40,209 nucleotides of DNA, from contig DAOTWY010000122.1 in assembly GCA_034435635.1 (NCBI GenBank), positions 1-40,209 of the forward strand, read 5' to 3'. A program made the translations under genes and the position numbers. Source of the DNA: DAOTWY01 sp003696565. GTDB lineage: Bacteria; Chloroflexota; Anaerolineae; Aggregatilineales; Phototrophicaceae. Below the pieces are notes generated by a model. The model had not been told where the DNA came from. It did not search any database and saw only the letters and a program-made list of their open reading frames with translations. Below, piece after piece: positions 32,096 to 40,209 of the stretch (position 1 is the stretch's first letter; each line of letters begins with the position of its first letter).

Positions 32096-33645
32096 TGGAT
32101 GCGATTAGCCTGGAAGTATTTAGAAACTTATTTGCTTCTGTTGCAGAGGAGATGGGCGTGACATTGCAGCGTGCTGCCTTTAGCCCGAATATCCGTGAAC
32201 GGTTGGATTTTAGCTGTGCTGTGTTTGATGTTCAGGGGCGGATGGTAGCACAAGCCGCGCATATTCCAGTGCATTTAGGAAGTATGCCGGCTTCGGTACA
32301 AGCGGCGATTAACGCTTTTGATAGCTTTCAAGAAGGGGATGTGGTGATTTTGAATGACCCCTATCGTGGTGGCACACATCTCCCAGATGTGACCATGGTA
32401 TCACCGGTGTTTGCTGCTTCTGAGCTAGTATATTTTGTTGCTAGCCGGGCACATCATGCTGATGTTGGGGGGATGTCTCCTGGGTCATTACCACTTAGCA
32501 CAGAGCTTTATCAAGAAGGGGTTATTATTCCTCCAGTAAAATTGATGTTAAGCGGTTGGATTAATGATGGTGTGCTAGCGATGATTACAGCCAATAGCCG
32601 CGCCCCGCAGGAACGTTTAGGTGATTTAGAAGCACAACTTGCAGCGCATCGTGCTGGAAAAACACGCTTATTAGACATCTTAATTGAGCATGGTGTACAG
32701 AATGCCACAGAACATGCCCAGGCATTGATGGCATATTCGCGCCGTATGACACAAGCGACAATCCAAACGATTCCGGATGGCGAATATACATTTTCTGATG
32801 CATTAGAAGGTGATGGACAAACGGAGTTTCACATTCCTATCAAGGTAAAAATTACCGTTAAAGGAAGTGAAATGATAGTTGATTTTACGGAAAGCGCGCC
32901 TCAAGTAATGGGGAATGTGAACGCAGTTGAGCCGATTGTCCGTTCGGCAACGTGGTATTGTGTTCGCTTATTGACTGATGAAGATATTCCGGTAAATCAT
33001 GGATGTTTTGAACCGGTGACGGTTTTAACCAAGGTTGGCAGCGTTTTAAATCCAGAATTCCCGGCAGCTGTGGCAGTTGGTAATACTGAAACTAGCCAGC
33101 GTGTGGTGGATGTTGTGTTGGGTGCATTGGCTAAGGCAATTCCAGATAAAATTCCAGCTGCTAGCCAAGGAAGTATGAATAATCTGACTGTGGGCGGAAT
33201 ATTCCAGGGGCAACAGTTTGTCTATTATGAAACAATTGGCGGCGGGCATGGGGCTAGCTGTACCGCAGATGGAATTTCTGGGCGGCATAGTCATATGACA
33301 AATACATTAAATACACCAGTTGAGGCGTTAGAGTATACCATGCCGTTGCGCGTACTAGCGTATGGATTGCGGGATGAGTCTGGTGGGGCTGGGCAACATC
33401 GTGGTGGAGACGGTATCCGGCGTGTGTATGAATTTTTAACCAATGCCACAGTGACAATTAACAGTGAACGCCGCATTAATGCTCCTTATGGGTTAAACGG
33501 TGGAAGCCCTGGTGCGATAGGGGTGAATACGCTCATACAAGCGGGGCAATCCCGTGTGATAAAGGGTAAAGAGACAGTTCAAGTTCAAGCTGGAGATCGC
33601 TTGATGATTGAAACACCTGGCGGCGGTGGGTGGGGCAAGGCGTGA
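32095..33645 (+). CDS. hyuB: Hydantoinase/oxoprolinase family protein B
   Basis: This 516-aa partner of HyuA begins in the typical way, with EVFRNLFASVAEEMGVTLQRAAFSPNIRERLDFS shared across HyuB proteins. GDVVILNDPYRGGTHLPDVT (about residues 80-98), MNNLTVGG, GGGHGAS near residue 383 and DGIRRVYEF further on also match the family. Length is normal. Its ATG overlaps the hyuA stop codon (TAATG), so stoichiometric translation is expected. It is the last gene of the pfk-hyuA-hyuB run. The next gene is on the same strand after a 142-nt gap containing a long perfect inverted repeat. Confidence 0.92.
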   Translation: MDAISLEVFRNLFASVAEEMGVTLQRAAFSPNIRERLDFSCAVFDVQGRMVAQAAHIPVHLGSMPASVQAAINAFDSFQEGDVVILNDPYRGGTHLPDVTMVSPVFAASELVYFVASRAHHADVGGMSPGSLPLSTELYQEGVIIPPVKLMLSGWINDGVLAMITANSRAPQERLGDLEAQLAAHRAGKTRLLDILIEHGVQNATEHAQALMAYSRRMTQATIQTIPDGEYTFSDALEGDGQTEFHIPIKVKITVKGSEMIVDFTESAPQVMGNVNAVEPIVRSATWYCVRLLTDEDIPVNHGCFEPVTVLTKVGSVLNPEFPAAVAVGNTETSQRVVDVVLGALAKAIPDKIPAASQGSMNNLTVGGIFQGQQFVYYETIGGGHGASCTADGISGRHSHMTNTLNTPVEALEYTMPLRVLAYGLRDESGGAGQHRGGDGIRRVYEFLTNATVTINSERRINAPYGLNGGSPGAIGVNTLIQAGQSRVIKGKETVQVQAGDRLMIETPGGGGWGKA

Positions 33646-33704
33646 TGTCCTATGAGCCAGCCAATAAAAAAAACGCTATACTATGATATGTGTCATTAAA
33701 TGTT

Positions 33705-33745
33705 TTTGATATAGAGAAATTGATGGGAAGTCTCTCTATATCAAA
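33705..33745 (+). repeat. 13-bp perfect inverted repeat with 15-nt loop
   Basis: TTTGATATAGAGA (33705-33717) and TCTCTATATCAAA (33733-33745) are exact reverse complements. There is no T-tract on either side, so it is not a standard intrinsic terminator. It lies 42 nt before the GAP1-like start codon and could be an operator or a stable 5' leader hairpin. Confidence 0.8.
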
Positions 33746-33787
33746 CAAATCAAATTGCTTGCTATCCATTGAAGAAAGTAGCCAATT

Positions 33788-36700
33788 GTGTCCAGTACAA
33801 AGTTCTTGTTAGAGCACTTTTATTATGGTCAAGTTGTTCAGGCGGGGAAGCCAACTGACGATATGCGTTTGTTGGCGGCTTCTCCGGGGGTTAATGACAA
33901 AATTGTCAATTATGTGGTTGAACGTGTTTCTATCCCCCCGCTGATTCGGTCTGATAATGGTGCATGGGCGTTGGTGCGTGGGCGTAGCAAACAAGTGCCA
34001 TTTGTGTTAGTACAAGCACAGATCGGCAGTATGGGGCAGGTTATCTATCATTATATCATTGCTCAACCGGATGTTCTTAAAGCCGCCGGGGGGAATTTAA
34101 GAGCATTAAAAGCGTTATTGTTAGATGACCTTCCAGCTTTTGATACTCCAAACAACAAACTACAGCTACTGGAATTAACCCAACCTGAGCCAGCCTCGAT
34201 TGATGAACAAATTGACGATATTCTGGAACTCATGACGATCACCCGCAATAAAATGCCGGTGATAGAGACGCTGTTAGCAGCAATTGTCCAAGGTGTGCAG
34301 CTGATTATTCAAGGTGCGCCGCCAGATTTAAACCAGCGCATCCAATTTATTATGGGGCTTTTGGCATTATTGCCACCGTCTGCTCGGTTTGGTGTAACGT
34401 TTACCACACATAGCTTGCCTACGAGCCATATTGATGCACAAATTCGATTTTATAGTGACGATGTGCCACCACAGGCGACAACGATTTTTAATTGGTCGAC
34501 TGGTTTGGTGACGGGCGAGAAACCCCAAGATGACTACAGCCATTTTGTGATAAGTCAATTACGCTTGGATGCTGAGTTGGTGATTCAACAAAATACGGCG
34601 ATGGCAAGTATCGCTGGTTGGCGGTTAAACCAGGGGGATAAACTGGCGGATTCTTTGGCGTATGCTTCTACCCGGTTGAAGATTGATACTGCTTTACAGA
34701 ATAATCAACCGGTTTCAAAAGATGAGGTAGCGCGTATCTTGGCAGAAGACCCCACATTGCCAGATGATTTGCAGATCATGTATGCCATGCATTTGGTGAA
34801 ATTTTCATTGGCAATGCAAGATATGCAACATGCTGCCCCTGTGGCGGTTTTGCTGCGTGGGCATGACCGACTGGAGCAAGAAGTCTTGCAGCACATGAGC
34901 AGTGCATTAGATGAGGGGCTGGCATGGCTTATTTATGACACCTTAATTAAGTGGATGGATAATCCGCTTGGTCCGCAAGGGCAACAATGGGTGAATTTAA
35001 CACATCGCGCTACGTTGGAATATCTCAAACAGATGATAGAAGATCATGAGCTGGATGAAATTACCACAATTCTGCGTGAACTTCATGTGGTAACATCTGC
35101 GGTGAATATTGAAGCCATTGTGCCTCAGATCGTTAAAATTGTTTTGCCGCTTGCATATATTGATGCCCAAATTGCGGATAACCTGTTTTTGTTGGGGGTC
35201 AAGTATTTGGCGGTTGATCCATTCCGCCAGTTAATGAACATGGATAAATTCCGTTCACAGTTGAATCCTCAAATTGTCCGCGCCTGGACATATATTAATA
35301 CAGGTGTGTTGTATGCCGACCCGGCAGCGGAACTGGTGAAAACTGCCCGCGATTATGGCGAAAACTGGGAGCCATTAATTTTATTGCGCTTTGCAGAGAT
35401 CGCCGCCTTTGAGGCACGCATGGCATTGTTGCAAACACCGATGTTAGCGGTGCTATTAGACCTTGTCTTAAAAAATCCACTTTATGCGTCTCGGGTTCGG
35501 CAGGTAGTGTCTGCGATTGAACGGGTTAATCTGGCAGATTTACAACCCCCAGCTCCACGTTATTTACTGCAAATTCGATTAGCCTTGGGGGATTATGAAG
35601 AACTTGCCCGTCAAATGCTCCGGCAATTAGGGCAACTTTACGCAGGTGACCGCCAGATGGATTATCTCAAAATGATTGGCACAGTTTTTGCCACAACACA
35701 GATTCCTGTTCAAGACGTGCCGCGTGCCCTTAAAGGGATACATGATGGTGGCGTGAAATCCGTCCCATTGATTGTTGCATCAATCAGCGCAATTCAAGGG
35801 CATGTTGGGGCGATGGAATTGGATGGCTTAGTTGATCAAGTTGCGCAACAAATTGTGGATGAGCGTTATTTAATTGATATGATCCCACCGGAAGCTATCA
35901 TTAGCTTATTGGATCATTATACACGTCGCAAAAATTCTGCCGGATTAGTGAAGATTGCGAATGTGGTGCCGTTAGCTGCCCAGCAGCATGGTACGAATGG
36001 TATTCGTATGATCACCGATATTCATAAGCGGATGGATTGGGATGCGCGTTCACGAGAGGTTGGGCTACAAGTCTTGCGGACGTTTGTGCGTTTACAAAAT
36101 GATCCAGAGCGTGCCAGGAAGATAGTAGGGTTTTTTGGTAAAGAGTTAGGGTTGAGGATACGCCGCCCGCTGGAAGTGACCTATCTTGTACAACGGATGC
36201 TTGGGTTTCAATCGCTAGATGAATATGCCACACAAATTAATACAGCGGTTGTATTTCTGCATACCCTGGCAGAAATTTATGGCGACCCGAAAAACACGCC
36301 AGGTATCAACGAACTTTTGAATGGGTTAGGTGCCATGCCCGGGGCGATGACTTCCGCAGAGAAGCAGCGCATGGCGGATAATATTCGCTTTACTGGACGT
36401 GCTATGATTGAACTTGGCAAGCAGTTCCGTGCCGGCAGCGGGCGTGACCCACAGAGTCATATAAATGGGGTATTGCGTGGTGAAGTTAACCCCATCAGTG
36501 GGTTAGATGTCTTGCTGGTTATTGGTGGGCATTTAGTTAAGGGGGCACGGTTTCAGGTACAAGTTATCCCCAGCCAGGCACGTTATCCGTTAGAACCTTT
36601 TACCCTCCAACAATTCCAGAATGATTTTGCTGCTTGTGCATTTGTCTTGCGAAACTTGATGTTGGCGTTCCCAACAAATAGACCACCTGAAACAACAGCG

Positions 36701-36943
36701 CAAGAGCTGATTGCTGAAATAGACAGCCTGGAAAGTGCCTTAGAAACGGATATGCAAAATGTGATGCTACGTAATTTAGCACGAGATATTCAATATCTGG
36801 TCGATATGATCCTGATGTTTGAAAAAGAAGCGGATGCCAAACTGTTTGAAAACAGTGGATTGGCAAAAAGGATCGATTCTAATAAACACAAACCACGTCA
36901 TGTGCTGGAGTTTATCCGTTTTGTATATGGTTATTATGTTTAG
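33788..36943 (+). CDS. Large helical protein resembling GTPase-associated protein 1 (GAP1)
   Basis: This 1051-aa soluble protein has no signal peptide or membrane helix. By eye its N-terminus resembles the GAP1-N domain: EHFYYGQ (residues 9-15), ASPGVND (31-37) and QVIYHYIIA (84-92). A later segment, LLPPSARFGVTFTTH (194-208) followed by IRFYSDD, resembles the GAP1 middle domain. GAP1 proteins are known from GTPase-associated prokaryotic conflict and signalling systems. The remaining ~800 residues look mostly helical and match nothing I recognise. No GTPase gene lies in the window. The start is GTG with a weak ribosome site. It ends 9 nt before a polytopic Ser/Thr kinase gene and is surely co-expressed with it. 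Confidence 0.6.
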   Translation: MSSTKFLLEHFYYGQVVQAGKPTDDMRLLAASPGVNDKIVNYVVERVSIPPLIRSDNGAWALVRGRSKQVPFVLVQAQIGSMGQVIYHYIIAQPDVLKAAGGNLRALKALLLDDLPAFDTPNNKLQLLELTQPEPASIDEQIDDILELMTITRNKMPVIETLLAAIVQGVQLIIQGAPPDLNQRIQFIMGLLALLPPSARFGVTFTTHSLPTSHIDAQIRFYSDDVPPQATTIFNWSTGLVTGEKPQDDYSHFVISQLRLDAELVIQQNTAMASIAGWRLNQGDKLADSLAYASTRLKIDTALQNNQPVSKDEVARILAEDPTLPDDLQIMYAMHLVKFSLAMQDMQHAAPVAVLLRGHDRLEQEVLQHMSSALDEGLAWLIYDTLIKWMDNPLGPQGQQWVNLTHRATLEYLKQMIEDHELDEITTILRELHVVTSAVNIEAIVPQIVKIVLPLAYIDAQIADNLFLLGVKYLAVDPFRQLMNMDKFRSQLNPQIVRAWTYINTGVLYADPAAELVKTARDYGENWEPLILLRFAEIAAFEARMALLQTPMLAVLLDLVLKNPLYASRVRQVVSAIERVNLADLQPPAPRYLLQIRLALGDYEELARQMLRQLGQLYAGDRQMDYLKMIGTVFATTQIPVQDVPRALKGIHDGGVKSVPLIVASISAIQGHVGAMELDGLVDQVAQQIVDERYLIDMIPPEAIISLLDHYTRRKNSAGLVKIANVVPLAAQQHGTNGIRMITDIHKRMDWDARSREVGLQVLRTFVRLQNDPERARKIVGFFGKELGLRIRRPLEVTYLVQRMLGFQSLDEYATQINTAVVFLHTLAEIYGDPKNTPGINELLNGLGAMPGAMTSAEKQRMADNIRFTGRAMIELGKQFRAGSGRDPQSHINGVLRGEVNPISGLDVLLVIGGHLVKGARFQVQVIPSQARYPLEPFTLQQFQNDFAACAFVLRNLMLAFPTNRPPETTAQELIAEIDSLESALETDMQNVMLRNLARDIQYLVDMILMFEKEADAKLFENSGLAKRIDSNKHKPRHVLEFIRFVYGYYV

Positions 36944-36952
36944 GGGCATGCT

Positions 36953-39900
36953 ATGGACGTTGGTGTACAGTTTAACCAGTATCTGATCGTCGAGCATATT
37001 GGGCGCGGCGGTATGGCAGATGTGTGGTCTGCACGAGACCAACGTCTTAACCGGATGGTGGCAATAAAAACCATTGCACATGGGCTTTCTGCTGATGCTA
37101 ACCCTGTCCAAATGTTCAAGCAAGAAGCTCAAACAATCGCCCAGATGGAGCATCCACATATCTTACCAATTTATGATTTTGGTGAGTATGAAGGGCAACT
37201 TTATATTGTCATGCGTTATGTTTCTGGGGGAGCGTTGGAGGGTTTGCTGCGAAGAGGACCTGTTCCTATCCCTGATGCTTTACGATTAGGGCAGGCAGTT
37301 GCACAAGCATTAGACTATGCACACAGTCGCAAAATCGTTCATCTTGACCTGAAACCTCCTAATATTTTATTGGATAGTCAGTCTTCCCCGTATTTGGCGG
37401 ATTTTGGCTTAGCGACTGTGTTAGATGCAGCTGGTAAGGCACGTAATCCTGGGTCTGGTACATTGTTATATATGGCACCGGAGCAATTGACTTCTGATGT
37501 AATTGACTACCGTGCAGATCATTATAGCTTTGCATTAGTGATGTTTCACATGCTCACAGGGGAATTACCATTTGAAGCAAGTGCGCCTTTAGCGTTGCGT
37601 CAAATGCAGTTTAATGATAATTTGCCGGAATTACATACCATTAACGACTCCATTCCAGCACCGTTTACCGATATTTTGCGTCGTGCCACAGCCGTTGATC
37701 CAACTAATCGCTATGAAACCCTCAGCGAGATGATTGATGAAATGCGTGAGGTGCTGGTTGATACTGCTGGTTTTTATTTAACAACTTCTGATGCAACGCC
37801 ATATGCTGTGCCACCTGGTGCGGATGCAGATTTGTTAGAAGCGATTGATATATACAATCGAGCATATCATCATTGGGATCATGGTAATGGGCGATTCTTG
37901 CTAGGTGTCACAAACTTTATGTTTATGAACACCTTTTACCGAGAAGCCGAACGTCATAACCTTGAAATTGACCGCATTGGGCAACAGATGCTGCTGCGAG
38001 GCGCATTAGAATACGATCATGATTTAGCGTATTGGTGGAGCCAGCTGGATGATGATAATCGCCGATGGGTTTGCTTACATGCTTTACGCAGTGGAAATGC
38101 TCCAGCACGAGTCCGTGCCTTATATCGGTTAGAAACATTACCAGATGCACCAAATGATAAGATGCAAATCCCCAAATTAGTCGCACAGGCACTACAGGTA
38201 GAAACTGAACCAGCTGCTAAGCTCGCTGCTTTAAAGGTGTTGGGGACGCGGGCGCATTTGGTTAAACCACAACTCGCTTATGACATTAAGACGGAATATC
38301 GTGGGCGACTGTTAACGACATTGACTCGGCAGGGGATACAAACCAGTGTGCCAGATATTTGGCTGGAAGTTGTTTATAGTTCAGAGATTGATACACTAAT
38401 CGCTCAACAGGCATTAGATGAGGCTCAGCCGGATGTCGCTGAGTTTGCCGCGCGGGTTATTGGGCAAGTACGTTCTAAAACTGCAGTGCGCCACCTTCAA
38501 AAATCTCCGGTAATCAAGGCATTACGTGCCTTGGCTTATATTCGTGATGAAGCCCCTTCTTTGCCGGAATTTGTGAATTGGCGTGGCAGGGTATATGCCT
38601 GGGGGATTAACACAATCCGCCGCATGGTTGAGCATCCAACCGCACTATTTATGAGGTTTATCGCCGCTGTATTGGTAGGGTGGTTGGCGATGGGACACCA
38701 CATCTACATGACTTATTCATCCTTTGCCCTGTTTGAACAACAGCGGATTGTTAACGCTGTGGGTATTGGTTTGGTTTTTGGTGTTGTGTTTGGGCTGGTG
38801 GTGATTGTTGCAGATGAATTAATGGCACGGTTGGTAGGATTTTGGAAGTGGTGGGCACGGTTGTTATGGATTTTAACATTTGGTGTGTTCACAGCGATGG
38901 TAGCATATTGGGTATATCCCTGGATGCTCCTGGACGTGTCATTGCCTGCCAATATGTTGCTTTTTGGTGCATTGGGTATGATGCTCAGCATTGGGTTAGT
39001 TAATATATTGCGCCTGAGAAGCTATGTAGCTATCCCTCTTACAGCTGTTTTTACTTATTTCCCAATTTATGCGACATATGTGATGGGGTGGATGCAAACT
39101 GAAGAACAATTTGAAATGTGGAATCGTGCGCCTTGGCCCTTTCCTTCGATTGAGTCGTTTTCACTCTCTTTAATTTTGGGAGACAATATCTATCGTCCAT
39201 TTATGTTGTTGTTAGCGTTGATGGGTTTAACAGTTGGTATGAGTTTGGGACGATGGATGCGCTTAAATTGGATGGTGATAGGTGGTCTGAGCTTGGTAGG
39301 TGCTTTGTTATTGCCTTATTTTGCTTATTTGGTGCGCTGGGTTCCTGTTTCGCCCATTAAAGATGTTTGGCCCCTTACAGATTTAGCGAACCTGTCAATT
39401 GGTAATTACCGTCCGTTTGCGATGTTTACGTTTAATAATAGTGATGCTTTGCTGTATTATGGCGCAGAAGGTAGTTGGATATTCCGGGTGGCTGGATTAT
39501 TTGCTCTGTTATTAGCGTTTGGTATCCATTCGGGGCGTTTAGCAGAAGATCTTATGTATTGGGGTCGCCGGCTTTACCGCAAACCACAATCAAAGCCGCT
39601 TGTTGTGCCAACGGTACATGTTACTGGCAGCGTGTTGCCTAACTCATCTTCAACTGATGCTATTGCTGATATGGAAACGGAACTAGTTGTTAAACAAAAT
39701 ACTGATGACGCACTAACTGAACGAGTAAAGATTGACCCAAGTGAACTAGAAACTGAACTAGACTTAGATCAAGCGCAACACAGAGGGAATATCACACCAT
39801 CAAAACGTGTCAACATTGGCACAGGGATTAAAATCAAACCGGATGCTGATGAGATGCCAGACAAAAAAGATGTGACTGAATCAAAGCGTGTCAATATTGG

Positions 39901-39994
39901 CACAGGAATTAAGATCGATCCAATATCAGATCAACCAACTTCATCAGAAAATCGACCAGACGATGATGATAAAAAAGGAACTAGTGTGAGGTAG
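36953..39994 (+). CDS. Polytopic-membrane Ser/Thr kinase with helical repeats and repeated C-terminal motif
   Basis: This 1013-aa protein has a kinase domain at ~8-268 with IGRGGMADVW, Lys39 (VAIKT), catalytic loop HLDLKPPN (Asp132; the usual Arg is Leu131, so non-RD), DFG (Asp150) and APEQ. Residues ~290-540 are helical and partly HEAT-like (PARVRALYRLETLP, AAKLAALKVLGTRAHL). Residues ~563-860 hold about seven to eight membrane helices. The C-terminal tail (~875-1013) is acidic, Ser/Thr-rich and contains SKRVNIGTGIKI twice (from residues 950 and 977). The Shine-Dalgarno TAGGGG overlaps the upstream GAP1-like stop. hrcA begins 4 nt after its stop. Many bacterial kinases have one helix; this polytopic form with a repeat-bearing tail is unusual. 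Confidence 0.88.
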   Translation: MDVGVQFNQYLIVEHIGRGGMADVWSARDQRLNRMVAIKTIAHGLSADANPVQMFKQEAQTIAQMEHPHILPIYDFGEYEGQLYIVMRYVSGGALEGLLRRGPVPIPDALRLGQAVAQALDYAHSRKIVHLDLKPPNILLDSQSSPYLADFGLATVLDAAGKARNPGSGTLLYMAPEQLTSDVIDYRADHYSFALVMFHMLTGELPFEASAPLALRQMQFNDNLPELHTINDSIPAPFTDILRRATAVDPTNRYETLSEMIDEMREVLVDTAGFYLTTSDATPYAVPPGADADLLEAIDIYNRAYHHWDHGNGRFLLGVTNFMFMNTFYREAERHNLEIDRIGQQMLLRGALEYDHDLAYWWSQLDDDNRRWVCLHALRSGNAPARVRALYRLETLPDAPNDKMQIPKLVAQALQVETEPAAKLAALKVLGTRAHLVKPQLAYDIKTEYRGRLLTTLTRQGIQTSVPDIWLEVVYSSEIDTLIAQQALDEAQPDVAEFAARVIGQVRSKTAVRHLQKSPVIKALRALAYIRDEAPSLPEFVNWRGRVYAWGINTIRRMVEHPTALFMRFIAAVLVGWLAMGHHIYMTYSSFALFEQQRIVNAVGIGLVFGVVFGLVVIVADELMARLVGFWKWWARLLWILTFGVFTAMVAYWVYPWMLLDVSLPANMLLFGALGMMLSIGLVNILRLRSYVAIPLTAVFTYFPIYATYVMGWMQTEEQFEMWNRAPWPFPSIESFSLSLILGDNIYRPFMLLLALMGLTVGMSLGRWMRLNWMVIGGLSLVGALLLPYFAYLVRWVPVSPIKDVWPLTDLANLSIGNYRPFAMFTFNNSDALLYYGAEGSWIFRVAGLFALLLAFGIHSGRLAEDLMYWGRRLYRKPQSKPLVVPTVHVTGSVLPNSSSTDAIADMETELVVKQNTDDALTERVKIDPSELETELDLDQAQHRGNITPSKRVNIGTGIKIKPDADEMPDKKDVTESKRVNIGTGIKIDPISDQPTSSENRPDDDDKKGTSVR
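39800..39916 (+). repeat. Two copies of a 12-codon motif in the kinase tail
   Basis: Codons for SKRVNIGTGIKI occur at 39800-39835 and 39881-39916, 45 nt apart, with synonymous differences between copies. They encode a duplicated tail motif that could be a phosphorylation or docking site. Confidence 0.85.
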
Positions 39995-39998
39995 GGCC

Positions 39999-40209
39999 AT
40001 GACACCAGAATCAGCAGAAAACCTACCAGAACTCACAGCAAGGCAAGAGCAAATCCTAGCATTAATCATTCGTGCTTATACAGAGCGTCCAGAACCAGTT
40101 AGCTCGAAGTATCTAGCCGAAAATTGTGACCTCAATGTCAGCTCTGCAACTATTCGCAACGAAATGGCGGTTCTTGATGAGTTGGGCTACATCACTGCCC
40201 CCCATACAT
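39999..40209 (+). CDS. hrcA: Heat-inducible transcription repressor HrcA (5' part; runs off the window)
   Basis: The first 70 codons are present. The sequence LTARQEQILALIIRAY, then EPVSSKYLAENCDLNVSSATIRNEMAVLDELGYITAPHT in separate recognisable blocks, matches the N-terminal winged helix of HrcA, the repressor that binds CIRCE elements upstream of groESL and dnaK operons. The ATG has GAGG/GGG upstream. It starts 4 nt after the polytopic kinase gene, so the repressor would be co-transcribed with the GAP1-like/kinase pair. No CIRCE element is visible in this window. The rest of the gene lies beyond the right edge. Confidence 0.9.
   Translation, partial: MTPESAENLPELTARQEQILALIIRAYTERPEPVSSKYLAENCDLNVSSATIRNEMAVLDELGYITAPHT

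Noticed and set aside
33705..33745. The long inverted repeat as a CIRCE element for HrcA
   Set aside because: CIRCE arms are TTAGCACTC / GAGTGCTAA with a 9-bp spacer; these arms are TTTGATATAGAGA with a 15-nt spacer.
36776..37159. A 127-codon open frame on the minus strand across the GAP1-like/kinase junction
   Set aside because: It spans two strongly supported plus-strand genes and shows no domain or ribosome site of its own.

Overview
This 40.2-kb window has moderate GC content and dense, mostly operonic genes. It reads like a chromosomal segment from a Chloroflexota bacterium, probably close to Anaerolineae. This placement is inference: it rests on a Ser/Thr kinase with a Thr-Pro-rich extracellular stalk, several more Hanks-type kinases, an oxoprolinase-type hyuA-hyuB pair, and Gram-positive-style regulators (DtxR-type, HrcA). 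I saw no rRNA, tRNA, CRISPR array, transposase or phage gene.

Layout. (1) 174-8870, minus strand: a branched-chain/carboxylate ABC uptake operon, livG - acyl-CoA synthetase - livH - livM - livK - livF - PaaK-like protein. It contains an intrinsic terminator between livK and livF and a nine-codon mini-ORF with a strong ribosome site between livM and livK. (2) 9029-16685, minus strand: a signalling operon with a two-ring Clp ATPase, a Ser/Thr kinase carrying 22 TPRs, and an FHA protein, joined by 4-nt stop/start overlaps and followed by a monoacylglycerol-lipase-like hydrolase. (3) 16836-22070: a divergent transmembrane Ser/Thr kinase, a tail-anchored P-loop NTPase, an unlisted 36-residue membrane micro-protein, a small P-loop kinase and a CheR-TPR methyltransferase. 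(4) 22200-27669, plus strand: a large secreted Ig/beta-sandwich protein overlapping a secreted beta-propeller with two c-type haem sites. (5) 27766-33645: a DtxR-family regulator behind a triple half-site operator, a DUF423 membrane protein, then a pfk-hyuA-hyuB operon. (6) 33788-end, plus strand: a 1051-aa protein resembling GTPase-associated protein 1 (GAP1), a polytopic Ser/Thr kinase 9 nt downstream, and the start of hrcA 4 nt after that.

How the parts may work together. The liv block probably imports and CoA-activates a carboxylic acid. The dominant theme is Ser/Thr phosphorylation: three Hanks kinases, one FHA reader and a Clp unfoldase lie within 25 kb. The two most novel-looking modules are the Clp/kinase-TPR/FHA operon and the GAP1-like/polytopic kinase/hrcA operon. 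Both link phosphorylation to proteostasis genes. These couplings are inferred from gene order only.
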